Made by a program: the position numbers and the translations under genes. The notes beneath the pieces were generated by a model. It was given only the letters and a program-made list of their open reading frames with translations, made no database searches and was not told the DNA's origin. Positions 18,014 to 26,461 of a stretch of DNA of 64,000 nucleotides are shown one piece after another. Numbering within the stretch: the stretch's first letter is position 1; each line of letters opens with the position of its first letter. This stretch comes from Rhodothermus marinus DSM 4252 (GTDB taxonomy: Bacteria; Bacteroidota; Rhodothermia; Rhodothermales; Rhodothermaceae), in contig NC_013501.1 in NCBI RefSeq assembly GCF_000024845.1, forward strand, positions 2,398,874-2,462,873, written 5' to 3'.

Positions 18014-19273
18014 TCACAGGATCGTCTCGTCTTTTTGCCAGATCGTCTTGTTCGTAATTAGCGGGCGCGCCCAGAAGCTCACGCTCAGGATGTAGCCGAA
18101 CGTCAGGTACAGGAAGCACAGCCCACCCCGCAAGCCCAGCAGGTCGCCCAGCGTCCCGATGATCAGAGGCACGATGGCGCCTCCGGCAATGCCCGTCACC
18201 AGAATGCCCGAAAACGCCCCGTGGTGCGCCTCCACCGAGTTCAGCGCCAGCGAAAACACCACCGGCCACATCACCGACGCAAATAGCCCGATCAGCGGAA
18301 ACGCCCAGCGGGCCACCGGACCCGGACCAAAGAGCGCGGCCGTCAGGCAAACCAGCGCCGCCAGCGTGAAAAGCCGCAACACGATCCGGCTGTCGAGCAG
18401 CTTCAGCAGCACCAGCCCCAGCAACGTCCCGACCGTCATCAACCCCCAGAACGACGAAACCGCCCGTGCACCGACCGTCTGCGGATCGTAGCCGTGATAG
18501 CGCGCCAGAAACTCCGAAATCCAGTTGGCCACGCCCTGCTCCGAGCCCACGTAGGCGAAAATCCCCAGGAAAAACAGCCAGACGATCGGTTTCCGCAAAA
18601 GCTCCCGGTAGATCGCCAGCGTGCCGGCCTGTTCTTCGGCCGTGCGCTCCACGCGTGGCAGTCGCACCAGCGCCATCACACCCACCATCCCCAGCGAGAC
18701 GACCGCAAAAAGCCAGTACAGCGAAATCCAGGGCAGCTCGGGCGGCACCAGCCGATCCAGCAGCGCCAGCCAGAACGCTTCGGGCGGCTCCGGACGGCTC
18801 AGGTTCAGCACCAGATACGAATAGACCAGCGGACTCAGAAACGAGGCCAGGCCGAAGCAGAGCTGGCCCAGCGTCGAGTTGAAGGCGAAGTGTTCCTCGC
18901 CCCCGGCCACGCGCAGCAGCGGGTTGATCGCCACCTGCAGAAAGGCCATGCCCGAGCCGATCAGAAACAGCGAACCGACGGCCACCAGATAGTTCGGAAA
19001 CAGCGCCAGCAATTGTGCACCCAGGTAGGCCACGCCGAAAGCCCCCACCAGCACCGGCTTTTCGCCCACGCGCTCGATGAGAAACCCCGCCGGAATGGAA
19101 AACACGCCGTAGGCGATGAAAAACGCAAACGGCAACAGCGCCGCCAGCGTCAGGCTCAGCCCGAAGTCGTCGATGATTTCGGGGATAAGCGGCCCGATGA
19201 TGTTCGTCAGAAACGAAATGACGAAAAACGTAAAGAGAATCAGGCCCACCAGGGCGTAGCTGCGCTGTCGCAT
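18014..19273 (-). CDS. sugar MFS transporter (FucP/NagP-like)
   Basis: This is an inner-membrane permease of 419 aa with about 12 hydrophobic helices. The first ones (GLILFTFFVISFLTNIIGPLIPEI and AALLPFAFFIAYGVFSIPAGFLIERVGEKP) and the GSGMAFLQVAINPLLRVAGG motif are typical of the fucose/glucose:H+ symporter group. The gene is 3 bp after nagB, which favours N-acetylglucosamine or glucosamine as substrate. It ends with a region containing a repeated small-residue motif (LVTGIAGGAIVPLIIGTLGD). It belongs to the polysaccharide utilisation operon. Confidence 0.85.
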   Translation of the reverse strand: MRQRSYALVGLILFTFFVISFLTNIIGPLIPEIIDDFGLSLTLAALLPFAFFIAYGVFSIPAGFLIERVGEKPVLVGAFGVAYLGAQLLALFPNYLVAVGSLFLIGSGMAFLQVAINPLLRVAGGEEHFAFNSTLGQLCFGLASFLSPLVYSYLVLNLSRPEPPEAFWLALLDRLVPPELPWISLYWLFAVVSLGMVGVMALVRLPRVERTAEEQAGTLAIYRELLRKPIVWLFFLGIFAYVGSEQGVANWISEFLARYHGYDPQTVGARAVSSFWGLMTVGTLLGLVLLKLLDSRIVLRLFTLAALVCLTAALFGPGPVARWAFPLIGLFASVMWPVVFSLALNSVEAHHGAFSGILVTGIAGGAIVPLIIGTLGDLLGLRGGLCFLYLTFGYILSVSFWARPLITNKTIWQKDETIL

Positions 19274-19276
19274 CGC

Positions 19277-20047
19277 TCAGTGCACGTCGAAGGGTTCCGA
19301 GATGCCGTCGTGGTGGTTGTACTCCAGCTCCGAGGCCGCCTCTTCGTCGAGCAGCACGTGCGCGTAGCGGTGCAGTTGCGCGATCGTGGCCGGCACCATC
19401 GCCGAAATCGGCCCTTCGAGCATCGCCCGCACCGCGCGCGCTTTGGCCGCTCCACTGGCCAGCAGCAACAGCCGCCGCGCCTCCATGATCGTCCCGATGC
19501 CCATCGTGATCGCATGGCGGGGCACCGCCTCTTCGCTCCCGAAAAAGCGCGCGTTGGCCTTAAGCGTGGCCCGCGAGAGCGTCTTGATGCGCGTGCGCGA
19601 GCCCAGCGACGAGCCCGGCTCGTTGAAGGCCAGGTGGCCGTTGGGACCGATACCCAGAATCTGCAGGTCGATGCCGCCTGCGCGCCGGATCTGCTCCTCG
19701 TACCAGTCGCAGTGCGCCTCGATGTCGTCGACCATCCCGTTGGGAAGGTGCACGTTCGAGGGGTTGATGTTGATGTGTTGGAAGAGGTTTTCCCACATAA
19801 AGTGGTGATAGCTCTGGGGGTGGGAGGGCGGCAGGCCCACGTATTCGTCGAGGTTGAAGGTGACGACTTTGGAGAAGTCAAGCTGGCCGCGGCGGTAGCC
19901 TTCGACGAGGCGGCGGTAGAGGCCCAGCGGGGTGCTGCCGGTGGCGAAGCCCAGTACGCAGTTGGGTTTGCGGCGGATGAGCGTGGCGACGAGCTCGTAG
20001 GCGCGTTCGCTCAATGCCTCGTAGTCCGGAAAAATCTCAACCAGCAT
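19277..20047 (-). CDS. nagB: glucosamine-6-phosphate deaminase
   Basis: NagB converts glucosamine 6-phosphate to fructose 6-phosphate and ammonia, feeding amino sugars into glycolysis. The 256-aa protein shows the phosphate loop GFATGSTPLGLYRRL, the catalytic Asp in FNLDEYVGL, SYHHFMWENLF, and LGIGPNGHLAFNEPGS. All are typical of NagB rather than 6-phosphogluconolactonase. The protein is slightly short at the C-terminus (ends NHHDGISEPFDVH). It sits between the SLC13 transporter and the sugar MFS transporter. No nagA is seen nearby; the exported PIG-L deacetylase in the same operon may replace it. Confidence 0.95.
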   Translation of the reverse strand: MLVEIFPDYEALSERAYELVATLIRRKPNCVLGFATGSTPLGLYRRLVEGYRRGQLDFSKVVTFNLDEYVGLPPSHPQSYHHFMWENLFQHININPSNVHLPNGMVDDIEAHCDWYEEQIRRAGGIDLQILGIGPNGHLAFNEPGSSLGSRTRIKTLSRATLKANARFFGSEEAVPRHAITMGIGTIMEARRLLLLASGAAKARAVRAMLEGPISAMVPATIAQLHRYAHVLLDEEAASELEYNHHDGISEPFDVH

Positions 20048-20074
20048 TCTCTCTGTGTTGTTGCGTTATAACAT

Positions 20075-21535
20075 TCAGGGTTGAGCCCATGTCGGGAGGC
20101 GCCCCACCTCTACTCCCAGCGTGAACGGGAGCAGGAGGAAAGCCAGGGCGGTCAGGAGCACAATGAACAACAGATTCAACCAGAAGCCTGCACGCGCCAT
20201 CTCTGCCATGGTAATTCGCCCGGTGCTGTACACCACGGCGTTGGGCGGGGTAGCCACGGGCAACATGAACGCACAACTGGCGCCCAGCGTAGCCGGAATC
20301 GCCAGCAGCAGGGGATTTTGCCCCAGTCCCACGGCTGCCGAGGCCAGCACCGGTAGAAAAGCGGCGGCTACCGCCGTATTGCTGGTGATTTCGGTCAGAA
20401 AGACGATGGTGCCGGTCGCCAGCAGCACGATCAAAAGCGGTGGCCATCCGGCCAGCCCACCCACCTGCTGGCCGATCCAGCGCGCCAGCCCCGTATCGGT
20501 GATCGCGTCGGCCATGCTGAGGCCACCGCCAAAGAGCAGCAGGATGCCCCAGGGCAGATGTCGGGCCGACTCCCAGTCGAGCAACCGCCGCCCCTGCCCG
20601 GCTGGTAGCAGAAACAGCATCAGCGCCGCCCCTATGGCGATGCCCGCATCCGAAAGCCCCGGCACCCATCGGCTCAGCAGCGGACGCACGATCCACAGCA
20701 GCGCCGTTACGGCAAAGACCCAGGCCACGCGGCGCTCGGCCGGCTGCACAGGTCCCAGTGCCGACAGTTCCGCCTGAATCAGTCCTCTGGCTTCGACCCG
20801 AAGCCGCCGTCCTTCCGGGAACAGAACAAAGATCAGCAACAGGTAGGTCAGAAACAGACCTATCGCCACGATCGGCAGTCCCAGCGGCAGCCAGGCCGCG
20901 AAGCTCAGCTCATAGCCGTACGTTTCGCTCAGAAAACCTGCCAGCAGCGCATTGGGCGGTGTGCCGATGAGCGTACCCATGCCGCCGATGTTACAGCCGT
21001 AGGCGATGCTGAGCACCAGCGCCGCTTCGAAGGTGCGAAGGGTCGGTTGAACGGCCCCCCGTTCTTCCAGCAACTCCAGCACCGAGAGCGCAATCGGCAA
21101 CATCATCAGCGCCGTGGCCGTGTTGCTGACCCAGAGGCTCAGAAACGCCCCGGCCAGCAGAAAGCCCAGCACCAGCCGCGCCGGCCGCGTTCCAATGCGC
21201 CGGATGATGTGCAGCGCCAGCCGTCGGTGCAATCGCCAGCGCTGCATGGCCTGTGCCAGGAGGAATCCTCCCATAAACAGAAAGATGATGGGATGGGCAT
21301 AGGGGGCCGTCGCTTCGCCAATCGAGCGCACGCCCAGCACCGGAAACAGCACAATCGGCAAAAGCGCCGTGGCCGGAATCGGAAGGGCCTCCGTAATCCA
21401 CCAGACGGCCATCCAGAGACTGACGGCTCCGGCATGCCAGGCCTCCGGGGAAAGCGCCGCCGGTTTCGGCCCCAGCCAGAAACTCAGAAAAAACAGCGGT
21501 CCCAGCACCAGTCCCAGACGCTGCCTGCGTGTCAT
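20075..21535 (-). CDS. SLC13/DASS family anion symporter
   Basis: This 486-aa inner-membrane protein is of the divalent anion:Na+ symporter family. Recognisable segments are WWITEALPIPATALLPIVLFPVLGV, the SNT motif in LWVSNTATALMMLPIA, GTPPNALLAGFL in the first half and TSNTAVAAAFLPVL plus ATPPNAVVY in the second half. The duplicated SNT motifs form the substrate/Na+ sites. Usual substrates are C4-dicarboxylates, citrate or sulfate. In this operon an acidic sugar breakdown product or sulfate is possible (inference). Its start overlaps the stop of the lyase-like gene by four bases. Confidence 0.88.
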   Translation of the reverse strand: MTRRQRLGLVLGPLFFLSFWLGPKPAALSPEAWHAGAVSLWMAVWWITEALPIPATALLPIVLFPVLGVRSIGEATAPYAHPIIFLFMGGFLLAQAMQRWRLHRRLALHIIRRIGTRPARLVLGFLLAGAFLSLWVSNTATALMMLPIALSVLELLEERGAVQPTLRTFEAALVLSIAYGCNIGGMGTLIGTPPNALLAGFLSETYGYELSFAAWLPLGLPIVAIGLFLTYLLLIFVLFPEGRRLRVEARGLIQAELSALGPVQPAERRVAWVFAVTALLWIVRPLLSRWVPGLSDAGIAIGAALMLFLLPAGQGRRLLDWESARHLPWGILLLFGGGLSMADAITDTGLARWIGQQVGGLAGWPPLLIVLLATGTIVFLTEITSNTAVAAAFLPVLASAAVGLGQNPLLLAIPATLGASCAFMLPVATPPNAVVYSTGRITMAEMARAGFWLNLLFIVLLTALAFLLLPFTLGVEVGRLPTWAQP

Positions 21536-24159
21536 GGTTGTGTCGGGGTATGCTCCAGCCAGTATAACAACCAGGGCACATTATAGGCATGCGTCCAGCC
21601 AAAGACCCGCAGGCCGTTGGTGATCTTCCAGATGGCCGGCCGCCCGGTTGTGCTCTCGGGCAGGTGGCTGACCGCTTCGAGCGCCTCGGCCAGTTGCCGC
21701 TGGGTCATGCGCGCAAACGCATCCTCCGGCAACGCATCGGTCTTGAGCACCTCGGCCCGCCGCAGGGCTTCCTCCAGAAAGCTTTTCTCGCCGGTAAACT
21801 CGTAGCCCACCAGCAGGCTGTGAATGCTCGAAAGGTACGACTCCATCTCGTGGTTGAGCGGCGGCACGTCGCGCACGTAGCGGGCATGGCGAACGAGTGC
21901 CTGTCGCACCCGGGAATCGCCCGTCAGCTGCCAGTAGCGGTAGAGCCCGTGCGAGGCGTACACCTGAGCGTAGCCGTAGCGATCCACCACCAGATTGCCT
22001 CCCTGCTCCTCCTGCAGCTGCAGCATGAGCCGCACGCGATCGCGCAGCTCGGCCTCGTACCGGGGGTCTTTGGTGGCGTCCCAGAGTTCGGCCAGGTTCC
22101 AGACCGACAGATACAGCCGCCGCCCCCGCAGGTCGTGCTCGCCCCAGATGCGCTTCAGGTAGGTCTCGCCGGTCAGCCGCGCCACATCCAGCCCTCGATG
22201 GTAACCGGCCAGGTAATAGGCCGCCAGCCATCCGGGGAGCCACACATGCGCGCTGAGCAGCGCCGTCCAGTGCTGGCGGGCATGACGTCGTCCAATGCCC
22301 AGGTACGGCGTGCCCTTCGGCTGCTTTCGATAGCGCCAGTAGTCCAGGGCGCTGTTCGTCTCGCCGTGATAGACCGGATCGGCCGGCCAGTGGACGTTGT
22401 CCACGTCCATGGTATGGCGGCTGGCCGCCTCGGCCGTCAGATAGGCCGCGCGGGAGCCCGTCCGCATAAAATGCAGCCACCACATGAAGTCCACGGCCGG
22501 CTCGTTGTTGTTCCACATGAACCAGTCGTCCCGGAAGTAATAGGTCAGGCCGTCGCCGAAGTCGAACATGCCGTACCAGGGCTCCCAGTGCTGGTTGAAG
22601 CGCCACCAGGCGAACTTATAGGTCAGACCGCGTTCGAATTCCGGAAAGCGTTCAGACGCCGGCGCAAAGCGGCCGTACACCAGACTTCCGGCATACCAGG
22701 AAGGATCGGCATGCGCCACGGGTGGATCGAGCACGTAGCCAAGCACCTGCCGCACGGAATCGACAGGTACCGTGGGGCCATGGAAAAACAGCACCAGCTC
22801 GGTCGTCTTGGTCAGCCCCTGGGCAAAGTTGCCCAGCATCTCCCCATCGAACTCTTCGGCCGACCAGCGGGCAAACTGCATGGGTTCGACCGTCGGCGGC
22901 CACAGATAAGCGGTCAGGCGCGCTGTCGAGCCTTCGAGCGCCTTCGGGTATTCCTCGAAGAAAAAGCGGATGCCCCAGGCGATGCCGCCACGCGGGCCGC
23001 GCAGGTCCAGCCACCCCGCCGCACGCGCCACCGAACGGTCCAGACCGCTGAGCTGTGCCGTAAATCCTTCCAGGCGCAGGTCCGGTGTGCTGTTGGGAAG
23101 CGGCGGCATGCGCGTAGGGTCCGGTCCGTTCTGCAGCACACGGCACACCGGGGCGGGCGTGCTCTCCTGCAGTTGCTCCGGGCCGCGTTGCCACCAGGGT
23201 CCTTCGAAGTAGCCGGTCACGCAGCGCAGTGGCTCGCCCACGTGCGGCACAAGCGCCAGCCCGGCCCCGGCAATCCGGTCGTCCGGCTGCGTCCAGCCCG
23301 GATCGCCCCGGAGCTGCTGCTCGTCCAGGATGCTGTCGGACGACGTGGCAATCAGCGCATACTGGCCCGCAAGACGCCGGTGTTTGTCCGGATTGCCCGT
23401 ATAGGTGATCGTGTGCAGCAGGCGCACGTAGGACTGCCCGGCATAGGCGTGCAGGTAGGTAACGAACGGCGACGGGTTGTTGTCCGGCCGGTGGTAGCGG
23501 TATTCGCCTTCGATCTTCAGCACGGCATGGAGCGGTCCGGTCCCCCGTGCCTTCGTGATGCGAAGGATGACCGCCTCGGAGCTGTCCGGTCCCAGATCGT
23601 CGAGCAGATCCAGAAACGAGCCGCGCCCTTCGGGGCCCGTGGCGATCCGATCGTCTTCTTCGAAGCCGTCGCCCTCGGCGTCGAGCCAGACTTCTTTCAG
23701 AAAACCGCCCGTCCCCTTCGCCACCACGAAGCGCAGCGGACCGGTCGTCACTTCGGCCCCGCCTCCTTTCCGCTGATTGTTGACCACGGTCACGCGCGGC
23801 GTAAAAAGCAGCGTGCGTCGGACTTCCGGCCCGTACACCAGCCGGTACTGCGCCTCGCTTCCCGCAAAGAAAAAGACCCAGATCCACTTGAGGCTGCTGT
23901 CGGCCGGATCCCAGGTGGTGACCTCGGTCACCTGCGCCGGGACTTCGTGTCCTTCCCGGTCCTCCAAGCGGACATGGTCCGGGCTGTAGAGCGCACCCCG
24001 TGGAAAAGGCAACCCCACCAGCACGGGTGCGCCAGGCCGCGGCTCCTCCAGGTGGAGCGTCAGATGCGCTGCGGATTGTGCCTGGGCCAGTTCTCCGGCC
24101 CATGCGAATAGCACAAACCAGAACAACCAGCCTGTTACAGAACCGAAAAAGCGAGGCAT
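21532..24159 (-). CDS. exported YetA / exo-rhamnogalacturonan lyase-like protein
   Basis: This is an 875-aa secreted protein (signal peptide ending near LAQA). Its N-terminal barrel shows the family pattern: PVLVGLPFPRGAL, LEDREGHEVPAQVT and DSSLKWIWVFFFAG. A central beta-sandwich and a C-terminal alpha/alpha toroid follow (for example YYFRDDWFMWNNNEPAVDFMWWLHFM, then LSAHVWLPGWLAAYYLAGY). This matches the three-domain PcRGLX/YetA architecture, known from a PL26 exo-rhamnogalacturonan lyase. The exact glycan is unknown. The neighbours (PIG-L deacetylase, NagB) suggest a substrate with amino sugar and uronic acid or rhamnose. Confidence 0.65.
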   Translation of the reverse strand: MPRFFGSVTGWLFWFVLFAWAGELAQAQSAAHLTLHLEEPRPGAPVLVGLPFPRGALYSPDHVRLEDREGHEVPAQVTEVTTWDPADSSLKWIWVFFFAGSEAQYRLVYGPEVRRTLLFTPRVTVVNNQRKGGGAEVTTGPLRFVVAKGTGGFLKEVWLDAEGDGFEEDDRIATGPEGRGSFLDLLDDLGPDSSEAVILRITKARGTGPLHAVLKIEGEYRYHRPDNNPSPFVTYLHAYAGQSYVRLLHTITYTGNPDKHRRLAGQYALIATSSDSILDEQQLRGDPGWTQPDDRIAGAGLALVPHVGEPLRCVTGYFEGPWWQRGPEQLQESTPAPVCRVLQNGPDPTRMPPLPNSTPDLRLEGFTAQLSGLDRSVARAAGWLDLRGPRGGIAWGIRFFFEEYPKALEGSTARLTAYLWPPTVEPMQFARWSAEEFDGEMLGNFAQGLTKTTELVLFFHGPTVPVDSVRQVLGYVLDPPVAHADPSWYAGSLVYGRFAPASERFPEFERGLTYKFAWWRFNQHWEPWYGMFDFGDGLTYYFRDDWFMWNNNEPAVDFMWWLHFMRTGSRAAYLTAEAASRHTMDVDNVHWPADPVYHGETNSALDYWRYRKQPKGTPYLGIGRRHARQHWTALLSAHVWLPGWLAAYYLAGYHRGLDVARLTGETYLKRIWGEHDLRGRRLYLSVWNLAELWDATKDPRYEAELRDRVRLMLQLQEEQGGNLVVDRYGYAQVYASHGLYRYWQLTGDSRVRQALVRHARYVRDVPPLNHEMESYLSSIHSLLVGYEFTGEKSFLEEALRRAEVLKTDALPEDAFARMTQRQLAEALEAVSHLPESTTGRPAIWKITNGLRVFGWTHAYNVPWLLYWLEHTPTQP

Positions 24160-24174
24160 ATCAGCAAGCTCCTG

Positions 24175-25020
24175 TCATCGTCCGATTCCATCCGGAATGC
24201 CCCGGTAGTAGCGGAAGCACTCTACGGCGCGCCCGTCCTGATAGCGGATGCGTCGCCGGATGCGCTGCTCCATTTCCTGAAAGGCTTCCGGCGAAAGGGT
24301 CTCGGTGTACTTGTACCAGGCCGAGCTGAACTGGCTGATATACTGCGTGCCCGCCCGCACCTTCCGTTCGACGTAATCGTGGATGTCCACGCACACGTTC
24401 TGGTCCTCGGGCTCGTTGTCGAAAAAGAGGTATTCCTGAATCCAGTGGGCCTCCAGGCCGTCGTAGATGAGATGGCTTTCGAACAGGAGCGGCCACTCGG
24501 CGGCACGTGCCGCATCGACGGCCAGAAGCGACGCCGCTCGGTGGTCCGACTTGTGCCAGCGCTGCTCGCCCTTGCCCGGATCGAATGCGAACAGCACATC
24601 GGGCTTCAGTTTACGGATGTAGTACACGACCCGTCGAATGAGTTCTTCTCGATGGTTGGTCGCATAATATTCGAGCCGTCCATCGTCGTACCCCAGGTTA
24701 ATGTAGTGATCGGCCGGAATCCCGAGCGCAGCCAGCGCATTGATCTCCTCCTGCTTGCGAATCCGGGCCAGTTGCGTGCGGGAAAGCGTGGTATCCTTGG
24801 TGCCCACGTTACCCATCGTCAGCAACAGCACATACACTTCGTTACCCTGCGCGGCCAGCCGGGCCAGCGTCCCGTGCGCATAGGAGTCGTCATCGGGGTG
24901 GGCTCCGATGAGCAGGATGGTTTTTCCCTGCCACTGTTCTACGGGCACTTCGGGCTGACTCCAGGCCACCTGGGCACCAAACAGCAGGGCCACCAGGCCC
25001 CAACGAGCATAGCGTACCAT
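24175..25020 (-). CDS. exported PIG-L family N-deacetylase
   Basis: The 281-aa protein has a signal peptide (MVRYARWGLVALLFGAQVAWS) and a LmbE/PIG-L domain. The zinc motif is IGAHPDDDSYAHGTLA, where AHPDDE is usual, so the third acidic residue is Asp. Further markers are GYDDGRLEY and KSDHRAASLLAVDAA, with the downstream His. Such enzymes remove the acetyl group from N-acetylglucosamine-type groups. Export and the operon with nagB suggest that it deacetylates glycan fragments outside the cytoplasm. It lies between the SusD gene (20 bp) and the lyase-like gene (15 bp). Confidence 0.85.
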   Translation of the reverse strand: MVRYARWGLVALLFGAQVAWSQPEVPVEQWQGKTILLIGAHPDDDSYAHGTLARLAAQGNEVYVLLLTMGNVGTKDTTLSRTQLARIRKQEEINALAALGIPADHYINLGYDDGRLEYYATNHREELIRRVVYYIRKLKPDVLFAFDPGKGEQRWHKSDHRAASLLAVDAARAAEWPLLFESHLIYDGLEAHWIQEYLFFDNEPEDQNVCVDIHDYVERKVRAGTQYISQFSSAWYKYTETLSPEAFQEMEQRIRRRIRYQDGRAVECFRYYRGIPDGIGR

Positions 25021-25040
25021 GTCGACGATCCTCCTCCGGG

Positions 25041-26432
25041 TTATTCGTGTTCGGGATTCTGCTGAAGCACGCCGTGCGAGACGTCAATTTCACGCTGCGG
25101 GATGGGGAAGCACTGTTTGGGCCGGAATCCTTTCGCCTGCATGACGTCCATGGCCCGCCCGAAGCGGAGCAGATCGAACCAGCGGTGGTTTTCGAAAGCC
25201 AGCTCGACGCGACGTTCGTGCAGCAGCTTCTCTTCGAAGGTTCCGGGCGTATCCGGTCCGATAGGCGGAAGTCCGGCCCGCTGCCGTACCTGGTTGATCA
25301 GGGCGTAGGCCTCCGGGCTTTCACCCAGCGCTTCGGCCAGCATCAACAGCACATCCGCATAGCGAAAGACGATGAAGTTGTTTTCGGCGTCGAAGAGTGC
25401 AAAGGGCTGGCTGATGTACTTTTTGATGTACCGCGCCTGTTGTGTTTCGCCGTCGGCATCCACATAGCTGGTATCCATGGAAATCATGAAACGCAGATCT
25501 CCTTCCTCATACGCCTGCTGCATGTCGAGCGTCGGGCGGTTGCCCGTCTGTCCACCGGTTGCCGTACTCCAGGGAACGAACTGATCCACGAACGGGCTGC
25601 CTTCTCCGAATCCGCCCGCTTTGTACTGCACCTCGAAAATGGACTCGGGATTGTTTTCGTTTTCAGGTCCCCAGAGATCCGCATAATCAGGTACCAGCTG
25701 GTAGCCATAGTTGTCGATGATGCGGCGCAGCACGGTAGCGGCACGCCCCCGGTCGCCCACGATCAGATAGACCTTGGCCAGCAGCGTGGCGGCTGCTCCT
25801 TTCGTAGCACGCCCTTCCTGTCCCTGCGGATAGCGCACCGGCAACAGTTCTTCGGCGCGTGTCAGGTCTTGCATGAGCTGCGCATAGACCTCGCTGGCCG
25901 GCACCTGATTCACCGGCTGGTCGGGCGAGGTCGTTTCGTCGAGGATCAGGGGAATATTGCAGAAGATCTGCGCCAGATAGTAATAAAAGAGCGAGCGCAG
26001 GAAGAGAGCTTCCCCTTCATACAGGGCCTTCAGGTCGGCGGGCAGATCGGCCGCAGGCAGACGCGCCAGGATCACGTTGGCGCGGGCCACTCCCCGGTAC
26101 GAATCGGCCCAGATCGCCAGCGCATAGTCGTTCGTGGGCAACTCATCGAACGTGTCGAGCGCGGCCAGCTGTGCGGCCAACCCGGTCACGTCGTCGCCCG
26201 CATCCGTGTTGTCGGAGCGCATCTCGCCGGCGATCCAGTAGCCCATATTGAACGTTCCGCGCTGCTGCAGCGCATCGTAGACCCCGAAGATCGCCTGCTG
26301 GAAATCCTCGGGCGTCTGGTAAAAGTCGGCCGCATTCTTCTGCGAGGGAGGCGCCAGCATCGTGAAATCCTCGCCGCAGGCGCTCAGGCCGCCGACCAGC
26401 AGTAACAGCGCAACAAAATGAATCGGTCGCAT
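25041..26432 (-). CDS. SusD/RagB family outer-membrane glycan-binding lipoprotein
   Basis: This is a surface lipoprotein that captures glycan for the SusC channel. The start at 26432 gives MRPIHFVALLLLVGGLSAC with a lipobox Cys at 19; the longer start would overlap the SusC stop. SusD features include FYQTPEDFQQAIFGVYDALQQ, the TPR-like segment ALYEGEALFLRSLFYYYLAQIFCNIPL and GAAATLLAKVYLIVGD. The C-terminal part ends NHRWFDLLRFGRAMDVMQAKGF. At 463 aa the length is normal. It directly follows its SusC partner. Confidence 0.93.
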   Translation of the reverse strand: MRPIHFVALLLLVGGLSACGEDFTMLAPPSQKNAADFYQTPEDFQQAIFGVYDALQQRGTFNMGYWIAGEMRSDNTDAGDDVTGLAAQLAALDTFDELPTNDYALAIWADSYRGVARANVILARLPAADLPADLKALYEGEALFLRSLFYYYLAQIFCNIPLILDETTSPDQPVNQVPASEVYAQLMQDLTRAEELLPVRYPQGQEGRATKGAAATLLAKVYLIVGDRGRAATVLRRIIDNYGYQLVPDYADLWGPENENNPESIFEVQYKAGGFGEGSPFVDQFVPWSTATGGQTGNRPTLDMQQAYEEGDLRFMISMDTSYVDADGETQQARYIKKYISQPFALFDAENNFIVFRYADVLLMLAEALGESPEAYALINQVRQRAGLPPIGPDTPGTFEEKLLHERRVELAFENHRWFDLLRFGRAMDVMQAKGFRPKQCFPIPQREIDVSHGVLQQNPEHE

Positions 26433-26461
26433 GATTCCTACAGGTTTAATGGCAAGCAGCA

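Noticed and set aside
21589-24111. Long plus-strand ORF of 840 codons
   Set aside because: It is antisense to the exported YetA-like gene; its composition is that of a GC-rich shadow frame with no domain. The same holds for 1565-3115, 5016-6110, 32219-33904 and 54631-56382.
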